Below the pieces are notes generated by a model. That model worked only from the letters and a program-made list of their open reading frames with translations, searched no databases and was not told where the DNA came from. Position numbers and translations under genes: made by a program. A stretch of 61,945 nucleotides of DNA. It comes from an uncultured Bacteroidota bacterium. GTDB lineage: Bacteria > Bacteroidota > Bacteroidia > Chitinophagales > Chitinophagaceae. Of this stretch, positions 38,716 through 48,137 are shown piece after piece; the stretch's first letter is position 1, and every line of letters begins with the position of its first letter. The stretch lies in contig CAIVEH010000164.1 of NCBI GenBank assembly GCA_903904855.1, positions 1-61,945 on the forward strand, in the 5' to 3' direction.

Positions 38716-39789
38716 CCCTGGCTCGGTTATGGGATCATCGTTATTTACTTTTTCATCGTAATATGGTTTAATAAAAAGCTATTCCCTGATAGGATACCAT
38801 GGCTGGTAAAGTCATTCTTTACAATTGGTGTGCCGTTTATCTGGATAGTTACGCTTAAAATGCTCAACCCTGCCTTGCTGGGTTATGGGAAATCGGAGGG
38901 GGTAAACAGGCTTGCAGTTTATGATGGTAAGCTATTTGTCATTGATTACCTGGTAGCTGCCGGTGGTGGCCGTTTGTCGAAAGGAAGCCCTTGCTACCGG
39001 CTTCATGTTATAGAACCCGCTACCGGGAATAAAATAAGACGCTCCAGCCTGTATAATGCCTATAGGCCTGGCTCAGTGCGGTTCACCGGCGATACCATGA
39101 TTTTGACCCAACCCAGCGATGTTAAGTTTTATTCGGTAGCTACCGGTAAAAAAATAAATACCTGGTCATCAAAAACTTTGCCTGCCTTGTTTCCTCAACT
39201 ATCATCGGGCGTAGGAAATCTGGAACCCAATAGTTATAAAGAGAAACTGGTAATCAACTCGCTGGATGGCAATAAATGGGTATTGGATATTATGAGCAAC
39301 ATGATAGCCCCATACGACAGCCATGATCAGAACAAGTATGAACCAACAGGTAAATTATATCTTGATGAGAACAATGGCATCAGGCGCGATGATCAACGTT
39401 TTGGCACTACTGTTGTTACTTATGGTAGTGTCAAAGGATCTGATAATAAAATGATGCTTATGGGGCCCGATACTGTGCTGAACAGGCACATTAGTTTTCT
39501 GCATGGTTCAATCATTGCAGTATCCGAAAAACAGGATTGTTTTGTGATAAGGGATTACGATAAGACCACAGAAACCGGTGTAGGCTTTGTGTGCATGTCG
39601 CTCGATGGGCACAGGAAACTCTGGGAGGTCCGTGAAAAGGAATTAAGACCGGGTAAGGAGTATGAGAAACGGGCCAATACCTGCTATTGTATCGATGAGT
39701 TGAACCACATTTTCTTTGCCAACATAAAGAATGAGGTATATGCAATAAATATGAGTGATGGTAAGTTGCTGTGGCGGCAAGTACCCTGA
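38677..39789 (+). CDS. Membrane-anchored PQQ-like beta-propeller protein
   Basis: A 370-residue protein with two membrane segments near the N-terminus (about residues 16-30 and 42-64). The following soluble part (about 75-370) has repeated strand motifs such as NRLAVYDGKLFVID, VRFTGDTMILT, KFYSVATGKKI and VYAINMSDGKLLWRQ. These are the PQQ-like WD/propeller type (..GKLLW). The full eight-blade signature is not clear and no PQQ-binding residues are seen, so enzymatic activity is not supported. It is convergent with the gene at 39872, with a shared terminator between them. Confidence 0.7.
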   Translation: MNYNSPLDSFFSNPWLGYGIIVIYFFIVIWFNKKLFPDRIPWLVKSFFTIGVPFIWIVTLKMLNPALLGYGKSEGVNRLAVYDGKLFVIDYLVAAGGGRLSKGSPCYRLHVIEPATGNKIRRSSLYNAYRPGSVRFTGDTMILTQPSDVKFYSVATGKKINTWSSKTLPALFPQLSSGVGNLEPNSYKEKLVINSLDGNKWVLDIMSNMIAPYDSHDQNKYEPTGKLYLDENNGIRRDDQRFGTTVVTYGSVKGSDNKMMLMGPDTVLNRHISFLHGSIIAVSEKQDCFVIRDYDKTTETGVGFVCMSLDGHRKLWEVREKELRPGKEYEKRANTCYCIDELNHIFFANIKNEVYAINMSDGKLLWRQVP

Positions 39790-39819
39790 TCTTTTTCTTA
39801 AGTATCATCCCGAAAATGA

Positions 39820-39849
39820 GAAACCCGGAAGCGCACACTTCCGGGTTTC
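39820..39849. terminator. Bidirectional terminator
   Basis: A perfect 12-pair stem, GAAACCCGGAAG with CTTCCGGGTTTC, encloses a six-base loop between two convergent genes. The A/T-rich stem ends provide weak T runs on both strands. Confidence 0.8.
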
Positions 39850-39871
39850 AATATACTAACCGGCGAAACGG

Positions 39872-42190
39872 TTACTCTTTCTGTTTGGCTTTCTTACCAC
39901 CAAAACGATAGCCCAGCGATAACTGGAAAGAAGGACTACGGAATAACTGGCTTGATACTTCTTTCGAGCCCGTAGTGCCGGCATTATCCCACAGTGTCTG
40001 CACATCTCTGATATCCAGAGACATTACCGGTGATAACTGCACTGATGCTCCGAATAAGTAACCTAATCCGAACCTTCCGTTAAAATCGCTTTCCTTAATA
40101 TTTGGTTGAGTATCGTTACCCACAGCAGCTACCTGAGTGCTGGCGCCAGGTGTAGCTATACCCTGGCTTTCGTTTACTGCCATTGTATAGATCATATTAG
40201 CGCCTATAAAGAAATTGAAGTTCTTCTTGGTATAGCGCACAATAAGCGGCAGTTCGAAACTATGCAGTGTAGAGAAGCTGAACGGATTCTGTATCTGCTG
40301 CCTGCTCCACATATTAGGGCCTATTTGTGTATAAGTATAATAATCGTCATTCATTATGTACCCGCTGTTCACTCTCTGGAAATATTGTAGCTCAGCAAGG
40401 ATATTTACACTTTCGCTGAAAATAAAATTGCCAGTTACTCCCATCTGGAAGCCCTTGAAGTTGTTAGGGCCAAAGAACGTACCATTGATACCTCCTTTGA
40501 GACCTGCCGAAAACCTGGTTCCACTGATAGAATACTTGATATCATTAATTGCACTCTCTAAGCTTTGAGCTAATCCAGTGCCGCCTTTCGATTTGCTTTT
40601 TTCGTTTTTGGCAAGTTTCTCAGCAACTTTTTCGGCAGCTACATCATCAGTCCATTCAGTTGATGCGCCGGGGATAATCAGTTTATTACCATCATTGGCA
40701 TTATTACTGTTTCTCTCCATGTACTGCCTCACAGTAGGAGGACCATAAACCCGTGTATTATCGTTTACAGCAAATTCCTGGTTAATAGTTTCATTGGAAA
40801 TGGTATCCATATGAGTTACATAAGTATTTGGTCCGGTCTGGGTGAGACGTGGTCTGATAGTGATTTTCTGTATCAGTTTTTTTACCATCCTGGTACTTAT
40901 TGAATCATTATTTTTCAGATCGGTATTATCTGCAACATTTTCACCTGGTACTTTAGCTACACCATGGCCAGAACTTGCCACAGGCAGTTTCTTAGCATCA
41001 AGATTATTGTCCTTTTTATCAGGAGTAGATTTGGTGCCTTTACCATGTGCAGAAGAACCACTGGTAGCCAACTTCTTATCAGCATCATTGGTCTTGTTTA
41101 CACTATTGGCAATTGGATTATTTACAGGCAGTTTTTTCCTGGTATCAGCGCCACTTGGGTGTGAAGAACCGATTGGCATCTTACTGATCGCTACTTCATC
41201 ATTAGTTCCTGAAGTGGAGTTTTCATTTTCTGAAACTACTTTATCAGATCCCTTAGCAGGATGCTTTACTTCCTTAACGGCTAAAGAATTTTGGTTGTGC
41301 TTGGCAGTGCCATTAGCTAAGCCATTTTGTTTTTTAGCGCCAGCGGTAGAAGCAGTGCTGTTGCCTGATTTGCTGATGTCTGACTTTGCAGCAGGAGTAG
41401 ATTTATGTTCCTGTGTTTTGTTTATTAAACTGTTATTAATTGGTTGATCTGTATTTGTTGATGCGGTTAATTGTTCGGTTTTTGTTGTATTGTTATTTAC
41501 TTCGTTGTCCGATGTGGAATTTGCATCATTGTTATTCTGGTTTTTTTGATTTGTGTTATTACTTGAAGTAGGATGATTTGCTATTTCGGTATTTGTAGAA
41601 GGGCTGGTCTTGGCTTTTTTAGCAACTTTTGATGGTAATGTTGCATCATTAGTTGTTGCAGCCAAAACAGGATTACTATTTATATGGCTGTTGGTTCCGC
41701 TATTGTTTTCTTTATTCTTATTAGTGTTTGTATTGGTAGCTATATTGTTGACTGATGTGTTTGAATGTGTATTCTTTATATTGTTGTTGGCTGGTTTATT
41801 TTCATTTTTACCAGCTATAACGGTGTTTTGTTTGTGGTCAGGATTGTTTAAATTATTACCTGGCAGGTTATTATTGTCCTTATTGGTAATTGTATGATCA
41901 GATGAAGAATTGCCGGTTGGTGTATTCATTGCAATTTCAGTTCCATTTCCGGAACCTATACTGCGATAGTGCGAGGATAGTTTGTAACCACCCAGGCTGA
42001 GTGAAGCCAACAGCGCAAGAATTGCGATGCCACCAAACATACGGCGCCAGATAAAACCGACTGGTTTACGGTCTTCTTTTTCATCAAGCAGCTCACGCAT
42101 ACGAAGCCAGGCGCCTGATGGCTCCCGTTCCTCCGCTCCGCCTAATCGCTGCCTTACCAGGTCATCGATACTTACTAGGTTATTATCCAT
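39872..42190 (-). CDS. Anti-sigma-like protein with inner-membrane anchor and outer-membrane beta-barrel domain
   Basis: A 772-residue protein. Residues 1-45 are charged and cytoplasmic (SIDDLVRQRLGG... GAWLRMRELLDEKED), like the sigma-binding end of Bacteroidota anti-sigma proteins. Residues 50-69 form one membrane segment. Residues about 85-520 are low-complexity Asn/Thr/Ser/Lys with no fold. Residues about 560-772 are beta-strands of an outer-membrane barrel (FSAGLKGGINGTFFG, ILAELQYFQRVN, FSFSTLHSFELPLIVRY, FQLSLGYRFGG). The linker would be long enough to cross the periplasm. It lies 40 bases downstream of an ECF sigma gene, so it is the likely regulator of that sigma. The mechanism is inference. 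Confidence 0.75.
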   Translation of the reverse strand: MDNNLVSIDDLVRQRLGGAEEREPSGAWLRMRELLDEKEDRKPVGFIWRRMFGGIAILALLASLSLGGYKLSSHYRSIGSGNGTEIAMNTPTGNSSSDHTITNKDNNNLPGNNLNNPDHKQNTVIAGKNENKPANNNIKNTHSNTSVNNIATNTNTNKNKENNSGTNSHINSNPVLAATTNDATLPSKVAKKAKTSPSTNTEIANHPTSSNNTNQKNQNNNDANSTSDNEVNNNTTKTEQLTASTNTDQPINNSLINKTQEHKSTPAAKSDISKSGNSTASTAGAKKQNGLANGTAKHNQNSLAVKEVKHPAKGSDKVVSENENSTSGTNDEVAISKMPIGSSHPSGADTRKKLPVNNPIANSVNKTNDADKKLATSGSSAHGKGTKSTPDKKDNNLDAKKLPVASSGHGVAKVPGENVADNTDLKNNDSISTRMVKKLIQKITIRPRLTQTGPNTYVTHMDTISNETINQEFAVNDNTRVYGPPTVRQYMERNSNNANDGNKLIIPGASTEWTDDVAAEKVAEKLAKNEKSKSKGGTGLAQSLESAINDIKYSISGTRFSAGLKGGINGTFFGPNNFKGFQMGVTGNFIFSESVNILAELQYFQRVNSGYIMNDDYYTYTQIGPNMWSRQQIQNPFSFSTLHSFELPLIVRYTKKNFNFFIGANMIYTMAVNESQGIATPGASTQVAAVGNDTQPNIKESDFNGRFGLGYLFGASVQLSPVMSLDIRDVQTLWDNAGTTGSKEVSSQLFRSPSFQLSLGYRFGGKKAKQKE

Positions 42191-42230
42191 TTGGATAAAT
42201 TTATAATTTTAAAAATTCTTTTACTACCTT

Positions 42231-42806
42231 TTATACTTTCAAATGCAGTTCTAATTTCTCTATTTTATCCTTCAGCAATCTTCTTCCTTCCGATAAATGC
42301 CATTTTGATGTTCCCTCACTTATGCCAAGCAAATTGCCTATTTCCCTGTGTGTAAATCCTTCCATCACATACATATTAAACACATTCCTGGTTGCATCTG
42401 GCAGTGCATGAACAAGTTTCAGCAACTGGTCGTAATACAATTTATCGGCATGATCTTTATGTACATATTCATCTTTTTCTACCAGTACAACCTTATTCGA
42501 GTATCTTGAATTCTGCTTTACATAATCTGCAACTGCATGAAATATGATTTTTCTGAGCCAACCTTCGAAAGAACCTTGAAAATTATACTGTCCTATTTTC
42601 TGAAACGCCCTTAAATACCCATTATTCATTACCTCTTCTGCCTGTGTCTCTTGATCAATATACCGCCTGACTACCGCCATCATCCTGGGATAAAACAGGT
42701 GATATAGCTTCTCCTGCGCACCACGTTCGTTGTGGATACATCCTTGAATGAGTTGTTCCAACTCACTCGCATGGCCGGTGGTATTATATGCCAAAGCTAT
42801 AGACAA
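42231..42806 (-). CDS. ECF-type RNA polymerase sigma factor
   Basis: A 191-residue sigma-70 family protein with region 2 (ERGAQEKLYHLFYPRMMAVVRRYI, QAEEVMNNGYLRAFQKI, FEGWLRKIIFHAVADYVKQ) and region 4 (LPDATRNVFNMYVMEGFTHREIGNLLGISEGTSKWHLSEGRRLL). The only in-frame starts near the expected N-terminus are TTG (42806, or 42794), so the exact start is uncertain. It precedes the anti-sigma-like barrel protein and should be held inactive by it until an envelope signal. Regulon unknown. Confidence 0.9.
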   Translation of the reverse strand: MSIALAYNTTGHASELEQLIQGCIHNERGAQEKLYHLFYPRMMAVVRRYIDQETQAEEVMNNGYLRAFQKIGQYNFQGSFEGWLRKIIFHAVADYVKQNSRYSNKVVLVEKDEYVHKDHADKLYYDQLLKLVHALPDATRNVFNMYVMEGFTHREIGNLLGISEGTSKWHLSEGRRLLKDKIEKLELHLKV

Positions 42807-42911
42807 GTATATTTGTTATTAATACTAAACAGTAATAAAGACTGCTTTATTGCTTAAATGGTTGGGTTGTGGTAAAAAACATTGATAAAATTAACGAATT
42901 TTGGTAAAAAT

Positions 42912-43961
42912 ATGGTTTTTAACCCCATTAAAGTCAGCTTCCAGCCTTTTCTGATGCTTACATGCAATAGTGTATTATGTGTATTGGCAGGCCTTTTTAT
43001 TCTATGCCAGACCGGTTTTGCCCAGCAAACTACAGGTTGGTATAATACGGATAGCCTGCTTCAGCGGATTTCTACAAATAAAAAGTATGGGCAGATACTA
43101 AAGAATGCAATAAGTATATATAATCAGGCTCATATTGATAGCGCAAATATTTCATTAGCAGCTTTTGAAGTTGCCTGCCTGGAGAAAAAACTGATAGATG
43201 ACAATCAGGTTAGGTTGAAAAGGGTGAAGCAATACAAAAAGAAGCAGATTATAAGTGTGGTGGACTATACAAAGCCAGGTAACAGGCAAAGAATGATAAC
43301 CGTGGACCTGAAACGGAGAAAAATATTATATGAAAGTCTGGTAACCCAGGGAGCTGGTACAGGAAGTAAAAAGAATGATAAATACTATTTGCCGGTATAT
43401 TTCAGCAATTCCCTGGGTAGTGACTGCAGCAGCCTGGGGATGACACTGGCAACAAAGGGAACGCACCCTGATAATCCCTGCCACCTTTGCAGGTTCAGCT
43501 TGGCCCGCAAACACGATTGTGTAGTGATAATGGAGGGAGTGGAGAGGGGAATCAATGATCATTTATTGGAGCGGGATGTGGTGGTACATACCACAGGTTC
43601 TCAGAATTTCGGGACGGATTCGCTGAGACGGCTACTGACAATAAAAGATACATTGTATTGTATAATGCCAGATAGCTGCAAGTGCCAGACCAGCAAAACT
43701 GATGGCAATATAAAAAGAACGGATGCTTATGCTACCCAATGCGGCATAGCTGATAATAATGGATATATGGGGCAGAGTAATGGCTGTCTGGTTCTGCCCG
43801 AAGAAACCCACATTGGGATAATGAATGCCCTGAAAGGCGGTTCGTTGATATTTATTTATTCGAATGTGATAACAGATGAAACCAATTATTTCAGGGATTC
43901 GCCTTTAATTAAGAAACTGGTAAGGCTAGCAGCAGCCGGGAAGTCACAGCACAGAAAATAA
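42912..43961 (+). CDS. L,D-transpeptidase-like (YkuD_2) exported protein
   Basis: A 349-residue protein from ATG 42912; an in-frame TTG at 42882 would add ten residues before the signal peptide. Residues 1-37 are a signal peptide ending FAQ. The C-terminal half resembles the YkuD_2 murein L,D-transpeptidase-like domain: VVHTTGSQNF with a candidate His, and GQSNGCLVLPEE with the candidate catalytic Cys. These enzymes cross-link or attach proteins to peptidoglycan. Two further Cys clusters (NPCHLC, CKCQ) are unusual. It is divergent from the ECF sigma gene and shares its promoter region. Confidence 0.75.
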   Translation: MVFNPIKVSFQPFLMLTCNSVLCVLAGLFILCQTGFAQQTTGWYNTDSLLQRISTNKKYGQILKNAISIYNQAHIDSANISLAAFEVACLEKKLIDDNQVRLKRVKQYKKKQIISVVDYTKPGNRQRMITVDLKRRKILYESLVTQGAGTGSKKNDKYYLPVYFSNSLGSDCSSLGMTLATKGTHPDNPCHLCRFSLARKHDCVVIMEGVERGINDHLLERDVVVHTTGSQNFGTDSLRRLLTIKDTLYCIMPDSCKCQTSKTDGNIKRTDAYATQCGIADNNGYMGQSNGCLVLPEETHIGIMNALKGGSLIFIYSNVITDETNYFRDSPLIKKLVRLAAAGKSQHRK

Positions 43962-44052
43962 CAGGAGAAATTATTGCATTATAAATAATTATAGAAAATA
44001 TAGGGTTAGAATCAATAATGCCAGAAACGAACAACTTACCGTTTGAGGGCAA

Positions 44053-44309
44053 TTAATCTTCCCAAAAATAAATAACAATGTTGGTATCAATCGGATAATC
44101 CGTTCCTATTCGTTACGCATTTCAGTCAGTTCTTTACGAATCACAATTGCTTGTTCTGTTGTCAGGATACCTGCCAGACGTTAAGACAATTTTTTGCGCC
44201 TGCCTTTTACAACAGTTCTTTTTATTACCTGAATTAAATTACAAGCTTCAAGATCCTCCAAAAGTTTCAATGCGTTAGCATTATTGGTTTTAATTGTAAG
44301 TGTCTCCAT
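44053..44309 (-). pseudogene. Decayed VapBC-like toxin-antitoxin pair
   Basis: From ATG 44309 the frame encodes METLTIKTNNANALKLLEDL and onward to RRKKLS, then stops (TAA 44183-44181). Past that stop the same frame continues RLAGILTTEQAIVIRKELTEMRNE to a TAG at 44108-44106. This is the pattern of Bacteroidota antitoxins that end KLSExxAG... SRNEW, so TAA stands for Glu and TAG for Trp. In another frame the sequence then reads DYPIDTNIVIYFWED and stops (44055-44053), which is the first strand of a PIN-domain (VapC) toxin. Both genes are therefore broken: the antitoxin by two stops, the toxin cut to about 15 residues. Confidence 0.6.
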
Positions 44310-44415
44310 AGAGTACCGTAATTCAAAAGATAAACTTATGGAATGTTTGTGTTATGGCAATCTGAAACAAGCATTTCTCGAAAAATTCACCATTCCACCT
44401 CAATCCTTTTCTCCG

Positions 44416-44423
44416 TACCTTTG
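44416..44423 (+). promoter_or_regulatory. prfC promoter -7 element
   Basis: TACCTTTG, a perfect match to TAnnTTTG, lies 63 bases before the prfC start codon. No clear -33 element is seen. Confidence 0.55.
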
Positions 44424-44486
44424 CACACTTTTAATAATCTGATAAGTCTTTAGACCTCGTACTATCGACTTTCTACTCCATAAATA

Positions 44487-46073
44487 ATGAACGAAAAAGA
44501 AATAGCGCAACGCCGGACATTTGCCATTATATCGCACCCGGATGCGGGTAAGACTACACTTACTGAGAAGCTGCTGCTTTTTGGCGGCGCTATTCAGGTG
44601 GCTGGCGCAGTGAAGAGCAATAAGATAAAGAAACACGCCACCAGCGACTTTATGGAAATAGAGCGCCAAAGGGGTATCAGTGTGGCTACCTCTGTAATGA
44701 GTTTTGAGTATAACAAATCACTCATCAACCTGCTGGATACCCCGGGGCATAAAGACTTTGCAGAGGATACTTACCGCACGCTTACTGCGGTAGATAGTGT
44801 AATACTGGTAATAGACAGCGTGAACGGGGTAGAGGAACAAACCCGCAAGCTGGTGGAAGTGTGCCGGATGCGTGATACGCCTGTGATTGTGTTTGTGAAC
44901 AAGCTGGACCGTGATGGTAAATTCCCCTTCGACCTGCTTGATGAAATTGAGAAGGAACTGAAATTGTCTCTTCACCCTCTTTCCTGGCCTATCAATATGG
45001 GTAAGGAATTCAAGGGGGTTTATAACCTTTACGACAGCAGCCTGAACCTGTTTACTGCCAGTCAGAAATCGACTGAAGAAAACAGTATACCTATTGATGA
45101 CCTGAGCAACCCGCTGCTGGATGACAAGATAGGGGAGCGTGATGCCAACCAACTGAGAGAAGATGTGGAACTGCTGCAGGGTGTATATGGCGAACTGGAT
45201 ACAGACAGCTACCTGAAAGGAAAAATAGCTCCGGTATTTTTTGGAAGTGCGGTAAATAATTTCGGGGTAAAAGAGTTGCTGGATACATTTATAAGAATAG
45301 CGCCTCAACCGCAGGGTAGGGATACCGATAAGCGTTTTGTGGCGCCCGGAGAGGAAAAATTTACCGGATTTGTTTTTAAGATACATGCCAACCTTGATCC
45401 TCGTCACAGAGACAGGATTGCGTTTCTGAGGGTGTGTTCAGGGCGTTTTGCACGCAATACTTATTACAAGCATACCCGGCTTGAGAAAGATGTACGGTTC
45501 AGTAACCCTTACTCTTTTATGGCGCGGGAGAAGGATGTTATAGAAGAGGCTTTTCCGGGTGATGTGGTTGGTTTGTTTGATACAGGTACTTTTAAGATAG
45601 GAGATACACTTACTGAGGGGGAAGTACTGCAATTTACAGGCATACCTACCTTCTCTCCGGAATTGTTTAAAGAACTGGTGAATAAAGACCCGATGAAGAC
45701 AAAGCAACTGGAGAAAGGGATAAGACAGTTGACGGATGAAGGTGTCGCGCAGTTGTTCACCCAGCATGGCGGACACAGAAAGATAATAGGTTGTGTGGGT
45801 GATCTGCAGTTTGAGGTGATACAGTATCGGTTGCTGCAGGAGTATGGCGCAGCATGTAGTTTTGTGCCGCTGGCTTTTTATAAAGCATGCTGGATAACCG
45901 GTGATAAAAAGGCAGTGGAAGATTTTGCCCGCTTCAAAACGAACAACATTATGGAAGATAAAGATGGCAACCTGGTTTACCTGGCCCAGAGTGAATGGTT
46001 TCTGAATACAGAGCGGCAGAATAACCCGAAAGTGGAATTTCATTTCACATCAGAGTTTAAGACTGCGAGATAG
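44487..46073 (+). CDS. prfC: Peptide chain release factor 3
   Basis: A 528-residue GTPase that recycles RF1 and RF2 from the ribosome after termination. GTP-binding motifs are SHPDAGKTT (G1), [11 protein letters not shown] (G2), DTPGH (G3) and NKLDRD (G4). The later domains include [22 protein letters not shown] and the C-terminal [26 protein letters not shown] typical of RF3. Full length for the family (E. coli 529). Single gene behind a TACCTTTG promoter. Confidence 0.96.
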   Translation: MNEKEIAQRRTFAIISHPDAGKTTLTEKLLLFGGAIQVAGAVKSNKIKKHATSDFMEIERQRGISVATSVMSFEYNKSLINLLDTPGHKDFAEDTYRTLTAVDSVILVIDSVNGVEEQTRKLVEVCRMRDTPVIVFVNKLDRDGKFPFDLLDEIEKELKLSLHPLSWPINMGKEFKGVYNLYDSSLNLFTASQKSTEENSIPIDDLSNPLLDDKIGERDANQLREDVELLQGVYGELDTDSYLKGKIAPVFFGSAVNNFGVKELLDTFIRIAPQPQGRDTDKRFVAPGEEKFTGFVFKIHANLDPRHRDRIAFLRVCSGRFARNTYYKHTRLEKDVRFSNPYSFMAREKDVIEEAFPGDVVGLFDTGTFKIGDTLTEGEVLQFTGIPTFSPELFKELVNKDPMKTKQLEKGIRQLTDEGVAQLFTQHGGHRKIIGCVGDLQFEVIQYRLLQEYGAACSFVPLAFYKACWITGDKKAVEDFARFKTNNIMEDKDGNLVYLAQSEWFLNTERQNNPKVEFHFTSEFKTAR

Positions 46074-46167
46074 GGTAGAAGGATAAGTGATAATTCAGGA
46101 ATGAGCGAGGATAGACAGGTTTGAGAACCAGATAATTTGGATTAAACCATTATGTAAGGTTAAAGGT

Positions 46168-46194
46168 TTTGGAAAAGTAAATTTTGTAATTTTG
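46168..46194 (+). promoter_or_regulatory. Promoter of the Uma2-family gene
   Basis: TTTG (46168-46171) and TAATTTTG (46187-46194), 15 bases apart, match the Bacteroidota -33/-7 promoter. The -7 element ends 19 bases before the ATG at 46214, so the leader is very short. Confidence 0.6.
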
Positions 46195-46213
46195 AGTAAA
46201 TTAAATTTGCTTT

Positions 46214-46819
46214 ATGCAATTTGCCGATCTGGATTTGAACAAGGTGTATTCTTATGCTGATTACTTTAAGTGGCAGTTTGAGGAACGTGTGGAATTAATA
46301 AAGGGCAAAATATTCAGAATGAGCCCTTCTCCAAATCCGATTCATCAGACTATTTCAGGGTATCTGCATATTGAACTGGGCTATTTTCTAAAAAGGAAAC
46401 CATGCAGGGTTTATTCTGCCCCTTTTGATGTTCGCCTTCCTCAAAAAACAAATAATGACGAAGATATTTTTACCGTTCTGCAACCTGATCTTTGTGTGAT
46501 CTGCGATAAATCGAAGATAGACAAGAGGGGGTGCATCGGCGCGCCTGATATTGTAGTTGAAATTCTGTCTCCAAGCAACAATACCAAGGATATAATCTAT
46601 AAGTTTGAAGCTTATGAACAGGCCGGAGTAAAGGAATATTGGGTAGTATCGCAGGACCAGACTTTTGTTATTAATACACTCATTAACGGAAAATACGTGC
46701 CATCCCGACAGATGACTATCGGAGATACTGTTACCTCGCCAATATTGCCTGGATTTTCTCTTGATCTTAAAGATCTTTTTGAAAGTACAATAGCCGAAGA
46801 AGGGCGGAGCAGGGTTTAG
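46214..46819 (+). CDS. Uma2 family protein (PD-(D/E)XK nuclease fold)
   Basis: A 201-residue protein of the Uma2 (DUF820) family. The nuclease-fold pattern is visible: VLQPDLCVI (Asp), PDIVVEILSPSN (Glu), then KFEAYEQAGVKEYWVV with the conserved Lys and Tyr. The N-terminal YSYADYFKWQFEERVELIKGKIFRMSPSPNPIHQ is characteristic. The family is thought to be a restriction-like nuclease, abundant in cyanobacteria and some Bacteroidota, with no proven role. The lipoprotein gene 22 bases downstream may be co-transcribed. Confidence 0.9.
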   Translation: MQFADLDLNKVYSYADYFKWQFEERVELIKGKIFRMSPSPNPIHQTISGYLHIELGYFLKRKPCRVYSAPFDVRLPQKTNNDEDIFTVLQPDLCVICDKSKIDKRGCIGAPDIVVEILSPSNNTKDIIYKFEAYEQAGVKEYWVVSQDQTFVINTLINGKYVPSRQMTIGDTVTSPILPGFSLDLKDLFESTIAEEGRSRV

Positions 46820-46841
46820 TTTTTCACAATTCTAAAATTCA

Positions 46842-47903
46842 ATGGATTTAAAAATAAAATTTTCGATGATTAAGATTCTGAATATTGTATTTGTTGCTTT
46901 CATTTCATTTGTATTATTTAGTATTTCTTCCTGCTCCAATAATTCAAATACAGGAAAGAATACAACTTCTAAGGATACAGTAGCTAATGGCTGGCATAAC
47001 CCCCGGAAAGGGAAAATATGGGAGAAAGAAAATGTTGTGAAGATACCGCTGACAGCTGCGGAGAATGGATTGATCGGGAATGTAAAGTCAGTTACTTACA
47101 GAGATTATGAATTTTCCGGAATAGTTGGGGATACAACAAAATCTTTGCTGGACAGTGGGTACAACGTATATGATAAGGCGGGTCATCTGGTTGATCAGAA
47201 TGAATTCTCTGATGATAAATCACCTAAATGGCATTGCATTTATAAGTATGATGCGCAAAACAGACCCAATGAATGGGATCTGAATATTTTTGATGATGAA
47301 ATGGTAACCCTGACCACATTTAAGTATGATGCCGGTGGTAATAAAATTGAGGAAGTAACAACAGATACCAATAAAAAACTTTTAGGTAGAATAGCCTATA
47401 AGTATGATGATAAGGGAAACTTACTGGAATCACAGATTTACGATAAAGACAGCCAGCTGAAACAGGTAATCAGTTATCAATATGACAAAAGAAACTTTCA
47501 ACAGGTTTATTTTGAAAAAGGGCCGGATGGCGAAGTGTTCTCGAAACTGACCTGCGCCTACGATGATAACGGCAATAAAACAGGTGGGGCAGATTACAGT
47601 TCGGATACGGATATGGAGAGTAAGTGGGTACAGAAAAATGATTCATTGGGCAGAAGAATATCCACTGAATATTACTTGCCCGATGGTACGCTGATGGAAA
47701 AGCGTACAATAAAATATGAAAACAGTTTCCCTATAGAATACAATACCTATAAAAGGGATGGTACCCTTGATGAAATGAAAAGCTACTCCTACAAAAACGA
47801 ATACGATAAAACAGGTAATATCATAAAGCAAACCGAAATAAGGTGGAAGGGCGGGAAACGGATGCCAGTTACCTATACAGAGTATGTGATTACTTATTAT
47901 TAA
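46842..47903 (+). CDS. Lipoprotein with YD-like repeats
   Basis: A 353-residue protein (start ATG 46842; ATG 46866 gives a tighter signal peptide) with a lipobox at SISSC, so it is probably anchored by lipid. Most of the chain is YD/RHS-like strand repeats, such as YKYDAQNRPNEW, FKYDAGGNKIEE, YKYDDKGNLLES, YQYDKRNFQQ and AYDDNGNKTGG, each of 25-30 residues. Such repeats form beta-sheet shells or stalks in surface proteins. No toxin domain follows, so it is not an RHS toxin. Function unknown. Confidence 0.75.
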   Translation: MDLKIKFSMIKILNIVFVAFISFVLFSISSCSNNSNTGKNTTSKDTVANGWHNPRKGKIWEKENVVKIPLTAAENGLIGNVKSVTYRDYEFSGIVGDTTKSLLDSGYNVYDKAGHLVDQNEFSDDKSPKWHCIYKYDAQNRPNEWDLNIFDDEMVTLTTFKYDAGGNKIEEVTTDTNKKLLGRIAYKYDDKGNLLESQIYDKDSQLKQVISYQYDKRNFQQVYFEKGPDGEVFSKLTCAYDDNGNKTGGADYSSDTDMESKWVQKNDSLGRRISTEYYLPDGTLMEKRTIKYENSFPIEYNTYKRDGTLDEMKSYSYKNEYDKTGNIIKQTEIRWKGGKRMPVTYTEYVITYY

Positions 47904-47940
47904 TTTCCTTGTCAATAAAAGGGACAAGGAAATTAGTTTT
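47901..47940 (+). terminator. Rho-independent terminator
   Basis: A perfect 13-pair stem, TAATTTCCTTGTC with GACAAGGAAATTA, encloses a nine-base loop and is followed by GTTTT. The stop codon of the lipoprotein gene (TAA 47901-47903) is its first three bases. Confidence 0.8.
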
Positions 47941-48137
47941 GGGTTATTGTTTTGGTAAAGTTAGTGAAACTAGATTTTCCAAAAATAATATCTCGTCTTT
48001 GCAGGGCTTCCTGACTAATGTTTTGTTACCATGGGCTTCGGTCCTGGCTATTAAATTTCGATCTTTCAGAGCTGTTTTTTTTCGAGTTACTTAATTTAGA
48101 ATCTGCCAATAACATTTCTATATACCAATTCATAAAG

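Noticed and set aside
40842-41447. 201-codon plus-strand ORF opposite the anti-sigma-like gene
   Set aside because: It is the complement of the Asn/Thr/Lys-rich linker, giving an artificial hydrophobic protein.
46842-47903. RHS/polymorphic toxin
   Set aside because: YD-like repeats are present but there is no RHS core motif, toxin tip or immunity gene.
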